Position numbers and translations under genes: made by a program. A DNA stretch of 64,000 bases from YA12-FULL-51-18 sp041665305 (lineage in GTDB: Bacteria > Elusimicrobiota > Elusimicrobia > Elusimicrobiales > UBA9959), in the NCBI GenBank assembly GCA_041665305.1, contig JBAYJD010000007.1, positions 1 to 64,000 on the forward strand, read 5' to 3'. Numbering within the stretch: the stretch's first letter is position 1; the number at the start of each line of letters is the position of its first letter. Under the pieces are notes generated by a model, which worked only from the letters and a program-made list of their open reading frames with translations, was not told the origin of the DNA and searched no databases. Positions 17,001 through 25,068 of the stretch are shown here, one piece after another.

Positions 17001-17108
17001 GAACTTCAGTTCCAGAGGCTCTATCCCGGTCCCGGAAAAATAAAAGAACAGCGCGGCCAGCGTCATGGCCACGCCCCACAGTATATTTGAGAAAATAAAT
17101 TTTTTCAC
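14040..17108 (-). CDS. CHASE2-domain membrane Ser/Thr protein kinase
   Basis: 1022 aa. N-terminal membrane helix (about 7-25), extracytoplasmic CHASE2 sensor domain (about 30-365; ELKFYDFRSQL, IAIIEINDDSI, RWPWPRSRVAEIL, GLTAQGVG), then about three membrane helices (370-440). A helical tetratricopeptide-like stretch (about 460-545) precedes a complete Hanks-type kinase (about 570-835: GKGAMGIVYLG, VAIKTL, HRDIKPANIML, ADFGIA, SPEQ, GRADLFSLG). The last 185 residues are Pro/Ala-rich and low-complexity. An outside signal is thus linked to cytoplasmic Ser/Thr phosphorylation. It overlaps both neighbours by 4 nt. Confidence 0.92.
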   Translation of the reverse strand: MKKFIFSNILWGVAMTLAALFFYFSGTGIEPLELKFYDFRSQLNAQTSSKNEIAIIEINDDSISKIGRWPWPRSRVAEILTWLSTDTARPAVIGLNILFSEPEKNSDLEITDRLRRKYQELVAAKKIKETTRESEFDKILTETRKDMDNDAKLAAAISGAGNVVLPMYFKTDEQVSKPRTAPDWLKKYSATAAQTAGASDIQIEGSDFIAPVEILASSAAGIGHVNIFNDSDGTVRKEYPLIPYNQNFYPSFAEELARTYLKLNPSDAVINPGRLLTLGSRRIPLDYSSSMLIAFNKSKVSFKYYSFYDVLNNKIVPEAFKDKIVLIGLTAQGVGSLYVTPVEKNLPAVEFSANVAENILHGHFIVKPDWAAQAELGLIVFIGLFITFLLPRLKAGLGAILAALMLAGLSGAGIYLFTDKGLWVKTAYPSFLLVAGYIFIVTKRFFSTEKKKELIEVSAIETNKMLGLSFQGQGMLDLSFEKFRNCPVDDTMKELLYNLALDFERKRQFNKAAAVYGHIAAKDPGYKDIQAKIEMLTKASDGAVFGGPVGKTGEATMLVAGSSTIPTLGRYEITKELGKGAMGIVYLGRDPKINRTVAIKTLRFEEGTEAGALKEMKERFFREAQAAGNLSHPNIVKIYDAGEEQDIAYMAMELLKGTDLKKWTAKTDLLPVEKALEYMAVSAEALDYAHKNGVIHRDIKPANIMLLEDGTLRVADFGIARIQASSKTATGTVLGTPYYMSPEQISGKKVDGRADLFSLGVTLYELLTGERPWKGGEAVGTLFFQISSDPYPDPFLIRPDLPKEIAPILDKALKKNPDERYRTGAEMAAEIRLLLHKNPAAPSASAGPAERPAAAPKPAQPAQQPPAAPPIKPVPAPAPGRPAAPAQPAPLSPLKQAVPAPAAVKNAPPPADAGREKPQPAQTLKLEPQVLKTPPQPPSPAPAPAPLSQGANKLELEPPSATLSLTPKKAEELKTAAPAEKKETPAEPPAAPQPDLKPAPMTMNGPDFEKTLPLIYPGEEKK

Positions 17109-19240
17109 TCTTTGCCTCCGTTGATGATCACCGCGCCGTCGTGAATGGCGGTGTGTCCGCCGTAACAGGCCAGGACCTCCAGCACGAAGTAAATATTGGC
17201 CATAAGCAGCATGAAAAACGAGAGGACGAGCAGTCCGCCGCTGTCGAGGATGTCGTTCCTGAACCTGGTTGTGAGCGTTTTATAATAGTCGAGCCTGGCC
17301 CGGCCGCTGAGCTGCTCGCGCGGAGTCGGAAGTATTTCGGCGGGCTTGGGGACCGGCTCTTTTTCTATAGGCCGGCCGTCGGTGTCGAACTCCGGCATGG
17401 CCGCTTCCCGCTCCTGCAGGGCCTGTCGGTATTTCCGGTCGGCCTCGAGCCTGAGTTTCTGTACGTTCAGATTGTCGCTGTTGACCAGGTTTCCCGTTAT
17501 AAAGTCGATCTGCGGCTGGGTGAACATTACGAAGATCAGCGCGTTGCTCGCCAGAAAGAACAGCGCGGGACTGGAAACGACCGTGAATTGTTCCTGGGTA
17601 AGCGCGGCCGCCAGGCCCGCAAGCCCGGCGGTTCCGGCCAGCGTCAGGTAGAACCGTTCGGGGGAAACGGGGTTGCCTCCTTTGAAGTAAAAATATGTCA
17701 GCAGAAGAGACAATCCGTAAACGGCGAGCGCTCCAAGCCTGGTCCCCAGCTTCGGCCTGACGACGAACGCCGAAGCCGCGAAAAACAGGAACAGGGAATA
17801 GCAGGGCAGGCCGGCGGGTTCGGCCAGGTTTCCGGCCGCCAGCTTCAGGGAGAAGAAAGCTTTCGCGGCCATATCCGCGGCTTCGCGTGAAGGGATATAT
17901 ATGCCTCCGGCATAGGCGGCAAGGGCCGCGGCGGCCAGAAAAAAAGCGTGCATCCGCGTAAGTTTGAGCGGCTTTATCATTACCGCCCAGATCATCAGGG
18001 CCAGGCCGGCCGCGATAAAAAATCCGGCGCCGTACGGGGCCGCCGTGAACGGCGAAAACAGCGATTCCGCCGGCCCGCGTCCCGGAGCGCCTGCGGAACC
18101 GGCGAACAGGAAACAGGCGGCGGCCGAAGCCGAGAGCGATGCATGGGCGGCGGAGTTGATCGCGCCGCGCACCGCCGGAAGCCGGATCTTGTCTTTGAAA
18201 GCTTTTGCGCGCGCGGCGTCTGTCCGAGCCGTCCGCAGGGGTTGCGCGGGCATCAGGCGGTTGGAGACCAGCGGGGCTTCCGGGGGGGCGGGCTGCTTGG
18301 GCGCCGGCGGCGCCGCGGGCCGGCTCGCCTCTTCGGCTGCGAAGCGCGCCGAGAGTTCCGGCAGCTCGATGGAGCGTTCGTTCGAAACCGCCGTCCCGTC
18401 CTTCTCGGCGGTTTTAAGGCGCACGATCTCGTCGATGACCTGGGCCGCGCTCTGGTAGCGGTCATCCGGTTTCTTGCGCATGAGGTGCTCCAGGATGCGG
18501 GAGATCCAGAGCGGAAGATCGGGCTTCAGAAGTATGATATTCGGAAAGGGCGCGCCGATGTGCTTATGGATGACTTCTATGGAGCTTTTGCCTTCGAAAG
18601 GGAATTTGCCGGTCAGCAGGTAGAAATAAGTGGCGCCGACGGAATACAGGTCGGCCCTGTGGTCGACCTTGCCGGCCAATCCCTGTTCCGGAGACATGAA
18701 ATATGCGGTTCCCACCATTTCCCCGGCCATGGTAAGCTGTTTCTCCTCGCTTATACTGCGGGCCAGGCCGAAATCCACGATCTTGGGGTGTCCGTCCGGA
18801 CCCGATAGAATGTTGGCCGGCTTGATATCGCGGTGGATTATGGACTTGGCATGCGCGTGCTTCAAGCCGTCAAGCACTTCCAATATGATGGCGGTCGCCG
18901 CCTCCGGGTCCATGGGGCCCTTTTCCGCGATAGTATCGGCGAGACTTTTGCCTTCGATGTAGGACATTACGATGAAATATGAGCCGTTCTCGTGGCCGAA
19001 GTCGTAGATATGGACGATGTTGGGGTGTTCCAGTTTCGCGGCCGAGCGGGCTTCCCGCAGGAAAAATTCTATGTTGCGCCGTTCCCTGGCGAGTTCCGGG
19101 GAAAGAAGCTTGACGGCGACGGTGATATCCAGGGCCGCATGGTGCGCCGTGTAGACCGCGCCCATGCCGCCTTGTCCTATCTTCGCGGTTATCCGGCAGC
19201 CCGCGAATGTGGTGCCGATGAAATTATCGGTTTCAGCCAT
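17105..19240 (-). CDS. Membrane Ser/Thr protein kinase
   Basis: 711 aa. N-terminal Hanks-type kinase (residues about 12-280) with GQGGMGAVY, VAVKLL, HRDIKPANIL, VDFGLA, SPEQ and HRADLYSVG, so catalytically complete. A Pro-rich linker is followed by several hydrophobic segments (about 365-570) and a charged C-terminal part with one last membrane helix near 680. No extracytoplasmic domain of a known type is seen. It differs from the neighbouring CHASE2 kinase, so the two are not simple duplicates. Start overlaps the upstream stop by one nucleotide (TAATG). Confidence 0.92.
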   Translation of the reverse strand: MAETDNFIGTTFAGCRITAKIGQGGMGAVYTAHHAALDITVAVKLLSPELARERRNIEFFLREARSAAKLEHPNIVHIYDFGHENGSYFIVMSYIEGKSLADTIAEKGPMDPEAATAIILEVLDGLKHAHAKSIIHRDIKPANILSGPDGHPKIVDFGLARSISEEKQLTMAGEMVGTAYFMSPEQGLAGKVDHRADLYSVGATYFYLLTGKFPFEGKSSIEVIHKHIGAPFPNIILLKPDLPLWISRILEHLMRKKPDDRYQSAAQVIDEIVRLKTAEKDGTAVSNERSIELPELSARFAAEEASRPAAPPAPKQPAPPEAPLVSNRLMPAQPLRTARTDAARAKAFKDKIRLPAVRGAINSAAHASLSASAAACFLFAGSAGAPGRGPAESLFSPFTAAPYGAGFFIAAGLALMIWAVMIKPLKLTRMHAFFLAAAALAAYAGGIYIPSREAADMAAKAFFSLKLAAGNLAEPAGLPCYSLFLFFAASAFVVRPKLGTRLGALAVYGLSLLLTYFYFKGGNPVSPERFYLTLAGTAGLAGLAAALTQEQFTVVSSPALFFLASNALIFVMFTQPQIDFITGNLVNSDNLNVQKLRLEADRKYRQALQEREAAMPEFDTDGRPIEKEPVPKPAEILPTPREQLSGRARLDYYKTLTTRFRNDILDSGGLLVLSFFMLLMANIYFVLEVLACYGGHTAIHDGAVIINGGKE

Positions 19241-20172
19241 TAGAGCCTTCTGTCCTTTACGCAGATGCTTCCATGCCGGTCCGGCAGTTCTTTTGCGTAG
19301 CGCTTCAATTCGGCCGCGATTTCAACAAGCTTTCCGTAATGCCTGAGCGCCTTGGGGATTATGACCGCGATGGTCAGGGAGATGATCGGAAAATTTCGGG
19401 TCTTGTTCTTCCTGTCCATGGTGACGATATAGCCCCGCTGCCTGTCCTCGTGGGTATAAAAGGACGGGATCGTCCTGTCGAATTCCTTCACTATCTCCGC
19501 TCCGGCCGTTTCCATCTTCTCCGGTTTTGTGACCAGCACGAAATCGTCCCCGCCGACATGGCCCAGAAAATAATCCTGGTCGGCGTGAGTTTTTGCCGCG
19601 TCGCTGAGCACCGCTGCGATATGCTTTATGACCATATCGCCTTTGGCGTAACCGTACACATCGTTATATGCCTTGAAATTGTCGGCGTCTATGTAGGCGA
19701 ATGCGAAGGGAGCGTCCGCCGCCATGCGCTTGAGCACCTCTTCTTCTATGGCCGGGCTGCCGGGCAGATGGGTGAGCGGATTCAGCGAAACATCCATGCT
19801 TTTGCGTTTTAGGATGCGGTTGATGCGCGCGCGCAGCTCCCGCACATCAAAAGGTTTGGTTATAAAGTCGTCAGCGCCGAGTTCGATGGTGGTTATTTTG
19901 GCGTCGACTTCGGAAACGCCGCTAAGGATCACGATCGGCAGATCGTGCGTGTCGGGGTTGTCGCGGATGCGTTTGCAAAGGGCGTAGCCGTCAAGTCCCG
20001 GCATACGGAGGTCCATGAGTATGAGGTCCGGCTTGTCGTTGTCCAGGAACCGCAGGACTTCCTCTCCGCTGTACATGGTGACCACGCTGTAGTTGAATTT
20101 CTTCAGCACCGCCGAGATCAGCAGTCCCACATTCGGGTCGTCGTCGACTACCAGTACGGTTTTGTTGATCAA
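19240..20172 (-). CDS. Response regulator with GGDEF-type output domain
   Basis: About 310 aa from a TTG at 20172, preceded by GGGGG; a longer ATG reading to 20289 adds an unlikely N-terminus. Receiver domain residues about 4-120 (VLVVDDDPN, phospho-acceptor in ILMDLRMPGLDG, Lys in DDFITKPFD). It is followed by a GGDEF-like domain (YIDADNFKAYNDVYGYAKGD, HVGGDDFVLV). GGDDF is a conservative variant; cyclase activity is possible but not certain. It heads the kinase operon, joining a two-component input to Ser/Thr phosphorylation. Confidence 0.85.
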   Translation of the reverse strand: MINKTVLVVDDDPNVGLLISAVLKKFNYSVVTMYSGEEVLRFLDNDKPDLILMDLRMPGLDGYALCKRIRDNPDTHDLPIVILSGVSEVDAKITTIELGADDFITKPFDVRELRARINRILKRKSMDVSLNPLTHLPGSPAIEEEVLKRMAADAPFAFAYIDADNFKAYNDVYGYAKGDMVIKHIAAVLSDAAKTHADQDYFLGHVGGDDFVLVTKPEKMETAGAEIVKEFDRTIPSFYTHEDRQRGYIVTMDRKNKTRNFPIISLTIAVIIPKALRHYGKLVEIAAELKRYAKELPDRHGSICVKDRRL

Positions 20173-20425
20173 ACAGCCCCCATTACTTTCAATGAAAATC
20201 GTGTGCGGACCGGCCGGCGCGGTCCTGCCGCCCGCATAAGTGAAAATCACGCCGGTTTTATTATAAGATATATGTAATTCTGAAAGCAATCACGGTCCGG
20301 ATCCGGCCGCGATGCGTAAAACGGCGGGCGGGAAAAGGCGCCAAAAAACGATTATGCGGGCAATAAATATGCTACACTATTTTAAAAGGGTAAAAATCAT
20401 AAAAATATAAACGGGGGGAAGACAT

Positions 20426-21004
20426 ATGCGCACAAAAACATATTCCACATTCGATATCGCCAGGATGCTGGAGGTGGTCCCGGGGACGGTCGCGAACTGG
20501 ATAGACGCCGGTAAACTGAAAGCGTTCAACACGCTGGGCGGGCACAGACGGGTCTCCCAGGACGATCTGCGCGCCTTCTTGAAGAAGAACGGAATGCCGG
20601 TCCCGGAGGTCCTGGAGAATATTTCCGGCAAGAAAAAGGTGCTTATAGTGGAAGACGATGAGAAATTCCTGAACCTGATAATCAAAGCTTTTAAAACCTT
20701 TAAAGATTTTGAGCTTCTCACTGCCACCGACGGCTTTCAGGCCGGGCAGTTGGTAGAGGGGCGCAGGCCGGATCTTGTGGTGCTGGATATAATGTTGCCG
20801 GACATCAACGGGTTCAAAGTCTGCGAACTGATAAAAGCCAAGAATAAGAATACCAAGGTCATCGCCATGACCGGTTACGATTCCGTCGATATCAAGAAAA
20901 AAATATTAGCCGCCGGGGCGGACGCTTATCTGATCAAACCGTTCCAGTTTAAAACGCTTTTCGGGCATATCGACGAGTTCCTCGGTTTAAAAGCCGACCG
21001 TTAA
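20426..21004 (+). CDS. HTH (MerR/excisionase-like) DNA-binding protein fused to a receiver domain
   Basis: 192 aa. Residues 1-55 form a BldC/MerR-type helix-turn-helix (YSTFDIARMLEVVPGTVANW, GGHRRVSQDDLRAFL). Residues about 70-190 are a response-regulator receiver (VLIVEDDEKF, acceptor Asp in LVVLDIMLPDINGF, Lys in AYLIKPFQ). The order HTH then receiver is the reverse of most response regulators. A GGGGGGAAG ribosome site precedes the ATG. It stands alone, with no histidine kinase nearby, and is followed by a type-A repeat and a terminator. Confidence 0.85.
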   Translation: MRTKTYSTFDIARMLEVVPGTVANWIDAGKLKAFNTLGGHRRVSQDDLRAFLKKNGMPVPEVLENISGKKKVLIVEDDEKFLNLIIKAFKTFKDFELLTATDGFQAGQLVEGRRPDLVVLDIMLPDINGFKVCELIKAKNKNTKVIAMTGYDSVDIKKKILAAGADAYLIKPFQFKTLFGHIDEFLGLKADR

Positions 21005-21033
21005 AAATTTTTGCGGCAAAAATTTTTACCATA
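21003..21033. repeat. Type-A palindromic repeat (copy A2)
   Basis: Same 30-bp unit as 8208-8237 and 41882-41912 with one more leading A. It overlaps the stop codon of the HTH-receiver gene and leads directly into the terminator. Confidence 0.8.
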
Positions 21034-21091
21034 CCCCGTCCATAGGGGCCTGTCCGGATGTCGGACAGGCTTCCTAAAGGGCGGGGTTTTT
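21034..21091 (+). terminator. Branched terminator of the HTH-receiver gene
   Basis: Outer stem CCCCGTCC / GGGCGGGG encloses an 8-bp hairpin (CCTGTCCG / CGGACAGG) and is followed by TTTTT. It acts on the plus strand. Confidence 0.8.
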
Positions 21092-21167
21092 GTTATGAGA
21101 CTGCAGAAACCATAACAAGGGCGGTCGTGTTCGGGGCCATTTGCCGAAGTTAACATTCTCTTAGACC

Positions 21168-21196
21168 TTGACAAATGTCAAAAATAGGGCTATCAT
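21168..21196 (+). promoter_or_regulatory. Promoter of a predicted small RNA
   Basis: TTGACA (21168-21173), exactly 17 bp, TATCAT (21191-21196). Transcription should start near 21203, only about 50 nt before a terminator and 195 nt before the next gene. Confidence 0.75.
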
Positions 21197-21202
21197 AGTC
21201 TT

Positions 21203-21258
21203 AACAGGGCTGCCTCCCTCACCCTACCCCCCAAAAAGGCAGCCCTGCCTTTTTTTTT
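21203..21258 (+). ncRNA. Predicted small RNA with C-rich loop
   Basis: From the promoter above, transcription would give a roughly 56-nt RNA. It consists of a perfect 11-bp stem (CAGGGCTGCCT at 21205-21215 with AGGCAGCCCTG at 21237-21247), a 21-nt loop made almost wholly of C with a few T and A (CCCTCACCCTACCCCCC then AAAA), and a run of nine T. The single hairpin is thus both body and terminator. C-rich single-stranded loops are typical of small RNAs that bind purine-rich ribosome sites. No family I know matches. It could instead be an attenuator, but the terminator ends it well before the next gene. Confidence 0.6.
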
Positions 21259-21352
21259 ATGCGCGCGCCGCGCGCATCTTCCGATCGCCGCAATTCCTCT
21301 CCGCGCCGGGCAGCCCGAACCGGGTCTGTCTTGGGGAAAATCAGGGCGCGGG

Positions 21353-21379
21353 ATAAAACGCCGTTTTACGGCGTTTTAT
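21353..21379. repeat. Type-B hairpin repeat (copy B3)
   Basis: Perfect palindrome ATAAAACGCCG, loop TTTTA, CGGCGTTTTAT, ending 20 bp before the DUF2723 gene start. Copy B4 at 29751 has the same arms with loop TTCAG. Confidence 0.6.
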
Positions 21380-21399
21380 AAAAAATATAGAATTGTTTT

Positions 21400-23577
21400 A
21401 TGGATCCAGGCGGCGCGGGCGAAAATAAAAGTTTTTTTGATTCCCCCTTTCCGGCGGCGGCCCTGCTTTTTGTTACGGTATGCCTGGTCTGGCTCTACTG
21501 CCTGCCGCCCGGCCTGGCCCCCTACCGCGATGCCGGCGAGATAGCCTGCGATGTCGCCACCCTGGGGATCGCCCATCAGCCTGGCTATCCGCTTTATATC
21601 CTCTCCGCCAAGCTGGCTTCCCTTATCCTGCCCGGGAATTTCGCTTACAAATTGAACCTGTTTTCCGCCCTTGCCGGGCTCGCCGCCATGTCCGTTCTTT
21701 ATTTTGCCCTGGCCGCCCGCTTCGGCGCGCTCTCCGCCCTGGGCGCGGTCCTGTTATTCTCGCTTAATTTTACCGTACAGACGGTCTCAAGCGTTTCCGA
21801 GATGTACGCGCTCAATTTGTTCCTCGCGGCGGCGCTGATCCTTCTGGCTTTTTCCTTGGAGGAAGACTGGAGCCGGCGCCGGCTTTGGCTGGGCGCTTGC
21901 CTGCTCGGCCTCGCCATGACCAACCGCATGGATATAGTGTTGATAGCGCCCGCCCTTGCGGTCGCCGCATGGCCCGGGCTCAGGCGGGAAACCTTCCACG
22001 CTGCGGCCAAAACCGTCTTCGGCGGGGTTATTTTCTGGTCCGCCGGTTTTTCCCTTTATCTCTATCTCCTGATCCGTTCCGGTTCCGATCCGCTTTTCGA
22101 CTGGAGCCATCCCGCCGATCTGGGAACATTTCTCGCGGTCATAACCCGGAAAAGCTACGGTTCCACGCTGGACCTTATTTCCAGGAATTACTCCACCGGG
22201 GAGCTGTTCTGGCCTAATATCAAATATTACGCCCTGCACCTGGCGGAAAATTTCAATTTAGCTCTTGTTTTCGCCGCAGCCGGGCTATACTCCGAGTTCG
22301 GCCGGAACCGACGTCGCTTTTTTGTGACGCTGGTACTGTTCGTAATTACGGGCCCGGTCTTTCTTTTTATGGCCAACATGCCGCCGAATCCGCATTCGCT
22401 CGCCGTAGTGGAGCCTTATTATCTCCTGCCCGACATCGCGCTTGTGATCTGGATCGCGGCGGGAATGCGTTTAATTATGAAGGCTGAAGGCTTCGGGCTG
22501 AAGGCTGAAGAACGGAGAAAAACTTCAGCTTTACGGCTTTGCGCGGCGGCCGCCGCCGCGCTGGCCGTCGTCCTGGCCGCCCGGCATAACCTGCCGCGCG
22601 CCGACCGCCGTACCCTTTTCGCGGCCGAGGACTGGGGCGCGGATGTCATGAAGAGCTCCCCCCTCTCCGTAACGCTGGTCGCGAAGAAAGACGTCCAGAT
22701 CTTTTCGTTGTGGTACCTTCAGGCCGTGCGCGGCGCCCGCCGGGACCTGAAGCTGGTCGCCCAGGGTCTCAGCGGCGCCGGCTGGTACCGCAATTCAAAA
22801 GGATTGTGGCAGCCGGAGCTGAAGCTTTTTAATCTTAACGGCGCGGCGGCTTCGGAATGGGAAAATTTCAGTAAGGCCAATCCCGGCGGCGTTTACGCGA
22901 CGCCGGACGCGGAGCTTCCCCCTTCGGCGCAGGCTGTCCCCCGCGGGCTGGCGAGCGCGCTTTATAGCCGGGACGGAGCGTACGATCCGTGGCGTTTTTA
23001 TAATTTCAGATGGCTGGACGGGAAGTACAATGATTTCTTCGCGCTTGACCTCGGCGCGTCCTACGCCCAGAGCATTGTCGCGCGCGCGGCCTGGCTTAAT
23101 AATCACGGCGGGTTGAACGGCAAAGAGGCGCGGCGCCTGGAGCTGGCCCGCGTAATGGATCCGGACCTGCCGGACGCGCCGCTTTATCTGGGTTTTTACC
23201 ACTCCTCGCTCGGGAACTGGGGCGCCGCGGGCGAATATTTCCGGCGGTCCGCCGGCGTCTATGACAGGCTGTCGGTACTGGCCGGCGAGTACCGCGCCCT
23301 GCCGGCGCTTAAAGAAAGTCTGCTCAAGGCCGGCGCTTACGCCTGGCTGAATTACGGAGTCGCCCTGGAGAAGACCGGCGATCCGCAGGGGGCCGAGAAG
23401 GCTTATGAGCGCACCCTCGCCTCCGATCCGGGAATGGCGGATGCGCATTACAATATGGCCATACTTTATTGGAACAGGGATCCGCGCCGGGTCTACGAAG
23501 AACTGCAGGCCGCCCTGCGGTCGAATCCCGGCCATCAGCAGGCGAGATACTATCTGAGCAGGATGCGGCCGCGGTAA
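21400..23577 (+). CDS. DUF2723 multi-pass membrane protein with C-terminal TPRs
   Basis: 725 aa. The N-terminal 400 residues carry about ten hydrophobic helices and the DUF2723 hallmark (PPGLAPYRDAGEIACDVATLGIAHQPGYPLY: acidic DAGE and the HQPGYPLY loop), a family related to protein O-mannosyltransferase-type GT-C enzymes. The C-terminal part (about 575-725) contains tetratricopeptide-like repeats (WLNYGVALEKTGDPQGAEKAYERTL, DAHYNMAILYW). A transfer of lipid-linked sugar on the periplasmic side is the family-based guess. No Shine-Dalgarno site; a TATAGA box lies 8 nt before the ATG. Confidence 0.75.
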   Translation: MDPGGAGENKSFFDSPFPAAALLFVTVCLVWLYCLPPGLAPYRDAGEIACDVATLGIAHQPGYPLYILSAKLASLILPGNFAYKLNLFSALAGLAAMSVLYFALAARFGALSALGAVLLFSLNFTVQTVSSVSEMYALNLFLAAALILLAFSLEEDWSRRRLWLGACLLGLAMTNRMDIVLIAPALAVAAWPGLRRETFHAAAKTVFGGVIFWSAGFSLYLYLLIRSGSDPLFDWSHPADLGTFLAVITRKSYGSTLDLISRNYSTGELFWPNIKYYALHLAENFNLALVFAAAGLYSEFGRNRRRFFVTLVLFVITGPVFLFMANMPPNPHSLAVVEPYYLLPDIALVIWIAAGMRLIMKAEGFGLKAEERRKTSALRLCAAAAAALAVVLAARHNLPRADRRTLFAAEDWGADVMKSSPLSVTLVAKKDVQIFSLWYLQAVRGARRDLKLVAQGLSGAGWYRNSKGLWQPELKLFNLNGAAASEWENFSKANPGGVYATPDAELPPSAQAVPRGLASALYSRDGAYDPWRFYNFRWLDGKYNDFFALDLGASYAQSIVARAAWLNNHGGLNGKEARRLELARVMDPDLPDAPLYLGFYHSSLGNWGAAGEYFRRSAGVYDRLSVLAGEYRALPALKESLLKAGAYAWLNYGVALEKTGDPQGAEKAYERTLASDPGMADAHYNMAILYWNRDPRRVYEELQAALRSNPGHQQARYYLSRMRPR

Positions 23578-23608
23578 CGGAACCGCTAAAGGCCGGTTCC
23601 CGGCGGCT

Positions 23609-24547
23609 TTACTTAGGGAAATATCCGTAACGGAACTGGAACATGCCCAGAAGGTCCCAGCCGCCTTTGAACGAGAGATAGGAAATTTCAAAATTCATCT
23701 TCAGAAGCGTGCCCAGGTGGAAGTTGAACAGCTTGGGATTTTGGGGCGCGCCCTGCGGCATCAATACTTCCACGCCTATCGGGGAATTGGGTTTCGGCAG
23801 CCACATCAGACCGCCGAAAACCATGCCGGAAGGTATCGTCGGGTCGGCTGTGCCGTTGAGGGTGAGCGCCTGCTTCGACAGGAATTCGGAAAGCTGGTAT
23901 AGGACTTTAGGCATGTCGCCGTCCGAATAGCCGGCGTTTGCGATCAGCTTCCGGTGGAGCCGTTTGGTAAGTACGAGATAGGCGTTCGCGTAGGTGTTGG
24001 TCGTCTTGCCGGTCGCTTTGACCGTAAGGTTGAAGGTTCCGTTTATGGGCGGCTGGGGTGCGTCTCGGAAGTTGAAAATGGCCTGCACGCCGGAGGCCAC
24101 GGCCGGCCGCCAGCGGCCTTCCGTCTGGATAAGCATTTTTGTGTCGGCGCTGAGCAGCCAGAAGCCGACGCGGTCCAGGTAATTTGTCTTCTCGATGGTC
24201 CAATCGTACCTGTTCTTGCCGTACAGACGGCCGATGTAATAGGCGGCGTTGAAATCGAGGCCCAGGCCTATGGAATTATTCCCCCGGCCGCGGTAGGCGG
24301 TCGGCATCAGCACGATGCCGCTTAAAGGCACTTTGGCATCCTCGTACCGCGCGGGTTTGGACGGCATGTCGGGTTTGACGGCCTGCGGCTGCTGAAAATA
24401 AGGGGTCGTGGAAAGCGGCAATCCTTCAGGCGCCGCGGTGCTGGGCGCGGGGATGACCTGCATCATCTGCGCCGCGGCGGGCAGGCTGAAAGCGACGGCC
24501 GGAAAAAAAACGGAGAAAAGTATTTTTTTCATAATAAATTTAATCAT
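23609..24547 (-). CDS. Exported protein, probable outer-membrane beta-barrel
   Basis: 312 aa. Signal peptide (MKKILFSVFFPAVAFSLPAAA within the first 27 residues). The mature protein alternates hydrophobic and polar residues with many aromatic strand ends (GLGLDFNAAYYIGRLYG, FWLLSADTKMLIQ, LLKMNFEISYLSF, GMFQFRYGYF), as in outer-membrane barrels. The start overlaps the pgpA stop by 4 nt (ATGA); an inner ATG five codons on is an alternative. Last gene of the long rpsO-to-pgpA run. No family recognised. Confidence 0.6.
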   Translation of the reverse strand: MIKFIMKKILFSVFFPAVAFSLPAAAQMMQVIPAPSTAAPEGLPLSTTPYFQQPQAVKPDMPSKPARYEDAKVPLSGIVLMPTAYRGRGNNSIGLGLDFNAAYYIGRLYGKNRYDWTIEKTNYLDRVGFWLLSADTKMLIQTEGRWRPAVASGVQAIFNFRDAPQPPINGTFNLTVKATGKTTNTYANAYLVLTKRLHRKLIANAGYSDGDMPKVLYQLSEFLSKQALTLNGTADPTIPSGMVFGGLMWLPKPNSPIGVEVLMPQGAPQNPKLFNFHLGTLLKMNFEISYLSFKGGWDLLGMFQFRYGYFPK

Positions 24548-25068
24548 TTGCCGATCCAGAACGCCAGCGCAAGCCTGGTAAGCAGGTTCGCTTCCAGCCC
24601 CGCCAGGGCGTCGTCGAACACTATCCCGAAGCCGCCGGCCAGGTTCGTCTCAAGCTTGTTTATGGGCCAGGGCTTGAGCGTATCCAATATTCTAAAAAAA
24701 ATGAACGCGGTTGTTAAGGAAAATATCGTGCGCTCCAGGAACGCCGCGGCTATCCAGTACCCTGCGATCTCGTCTATAACTATGCGCGGGTCGTCGTGCG
24801 TGCCGTATGCCCGGGCCGCGCGATCCGCCACCATGACCGAGAAAACGACGAATGCCGCCAGGAACACGCCGTAAGGCGCGGCGCCCTCCGGCAGGAGCGG
24901 GAACATCAGGAGGGCCAGCGCCGTGCCCATAAACCCGGCGCCGGTAAACTTTTTGAACCCCGTCAGTCTTTCCGGGATAAGACTGATAAAAAATCCGGTG
25001 GCGAGAAATTCCGTCAGTTTGTCCGTGAACGCCGGCGCGCCGAGGCGGGGGCGAGGTTGATGATTCAC
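24544..25068 (-). CDS. pgpA: Phosphatidylglycerophosphatase A
   Basis: 174 aa, usual length. It removes phosphate from phosphatidylglycerol phosphate to give phosphatidylglycerol in the inner membrane. Family hallmark DDPRIVIDEIAGYWIA near residue 95, with several membrane segments and the C-terminal FDDALAG. It directly follows pgsA, whose product is its substrate, with a 4-nt overlap. This makes a complete two-step phosphatidylglycerol pathway from CDP-diacylglycerol. Confidence 0.9.
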   Translation of the reverse strand: MNHQPRPRLGAPAFTDKLTEFLATGFFISLIPERLTGFKKFTGAGFMGTALALLMFPLLPEGAAPYGVFLAAFVVFSVMVADRAARAYGTHDDPRIVIDEIAGYWIAAAFLERTIFSLTTAFIFFRILDTLKPWPINKLETNLAGGFGIVFDDALAGLEANLLTRLALAFWIGK

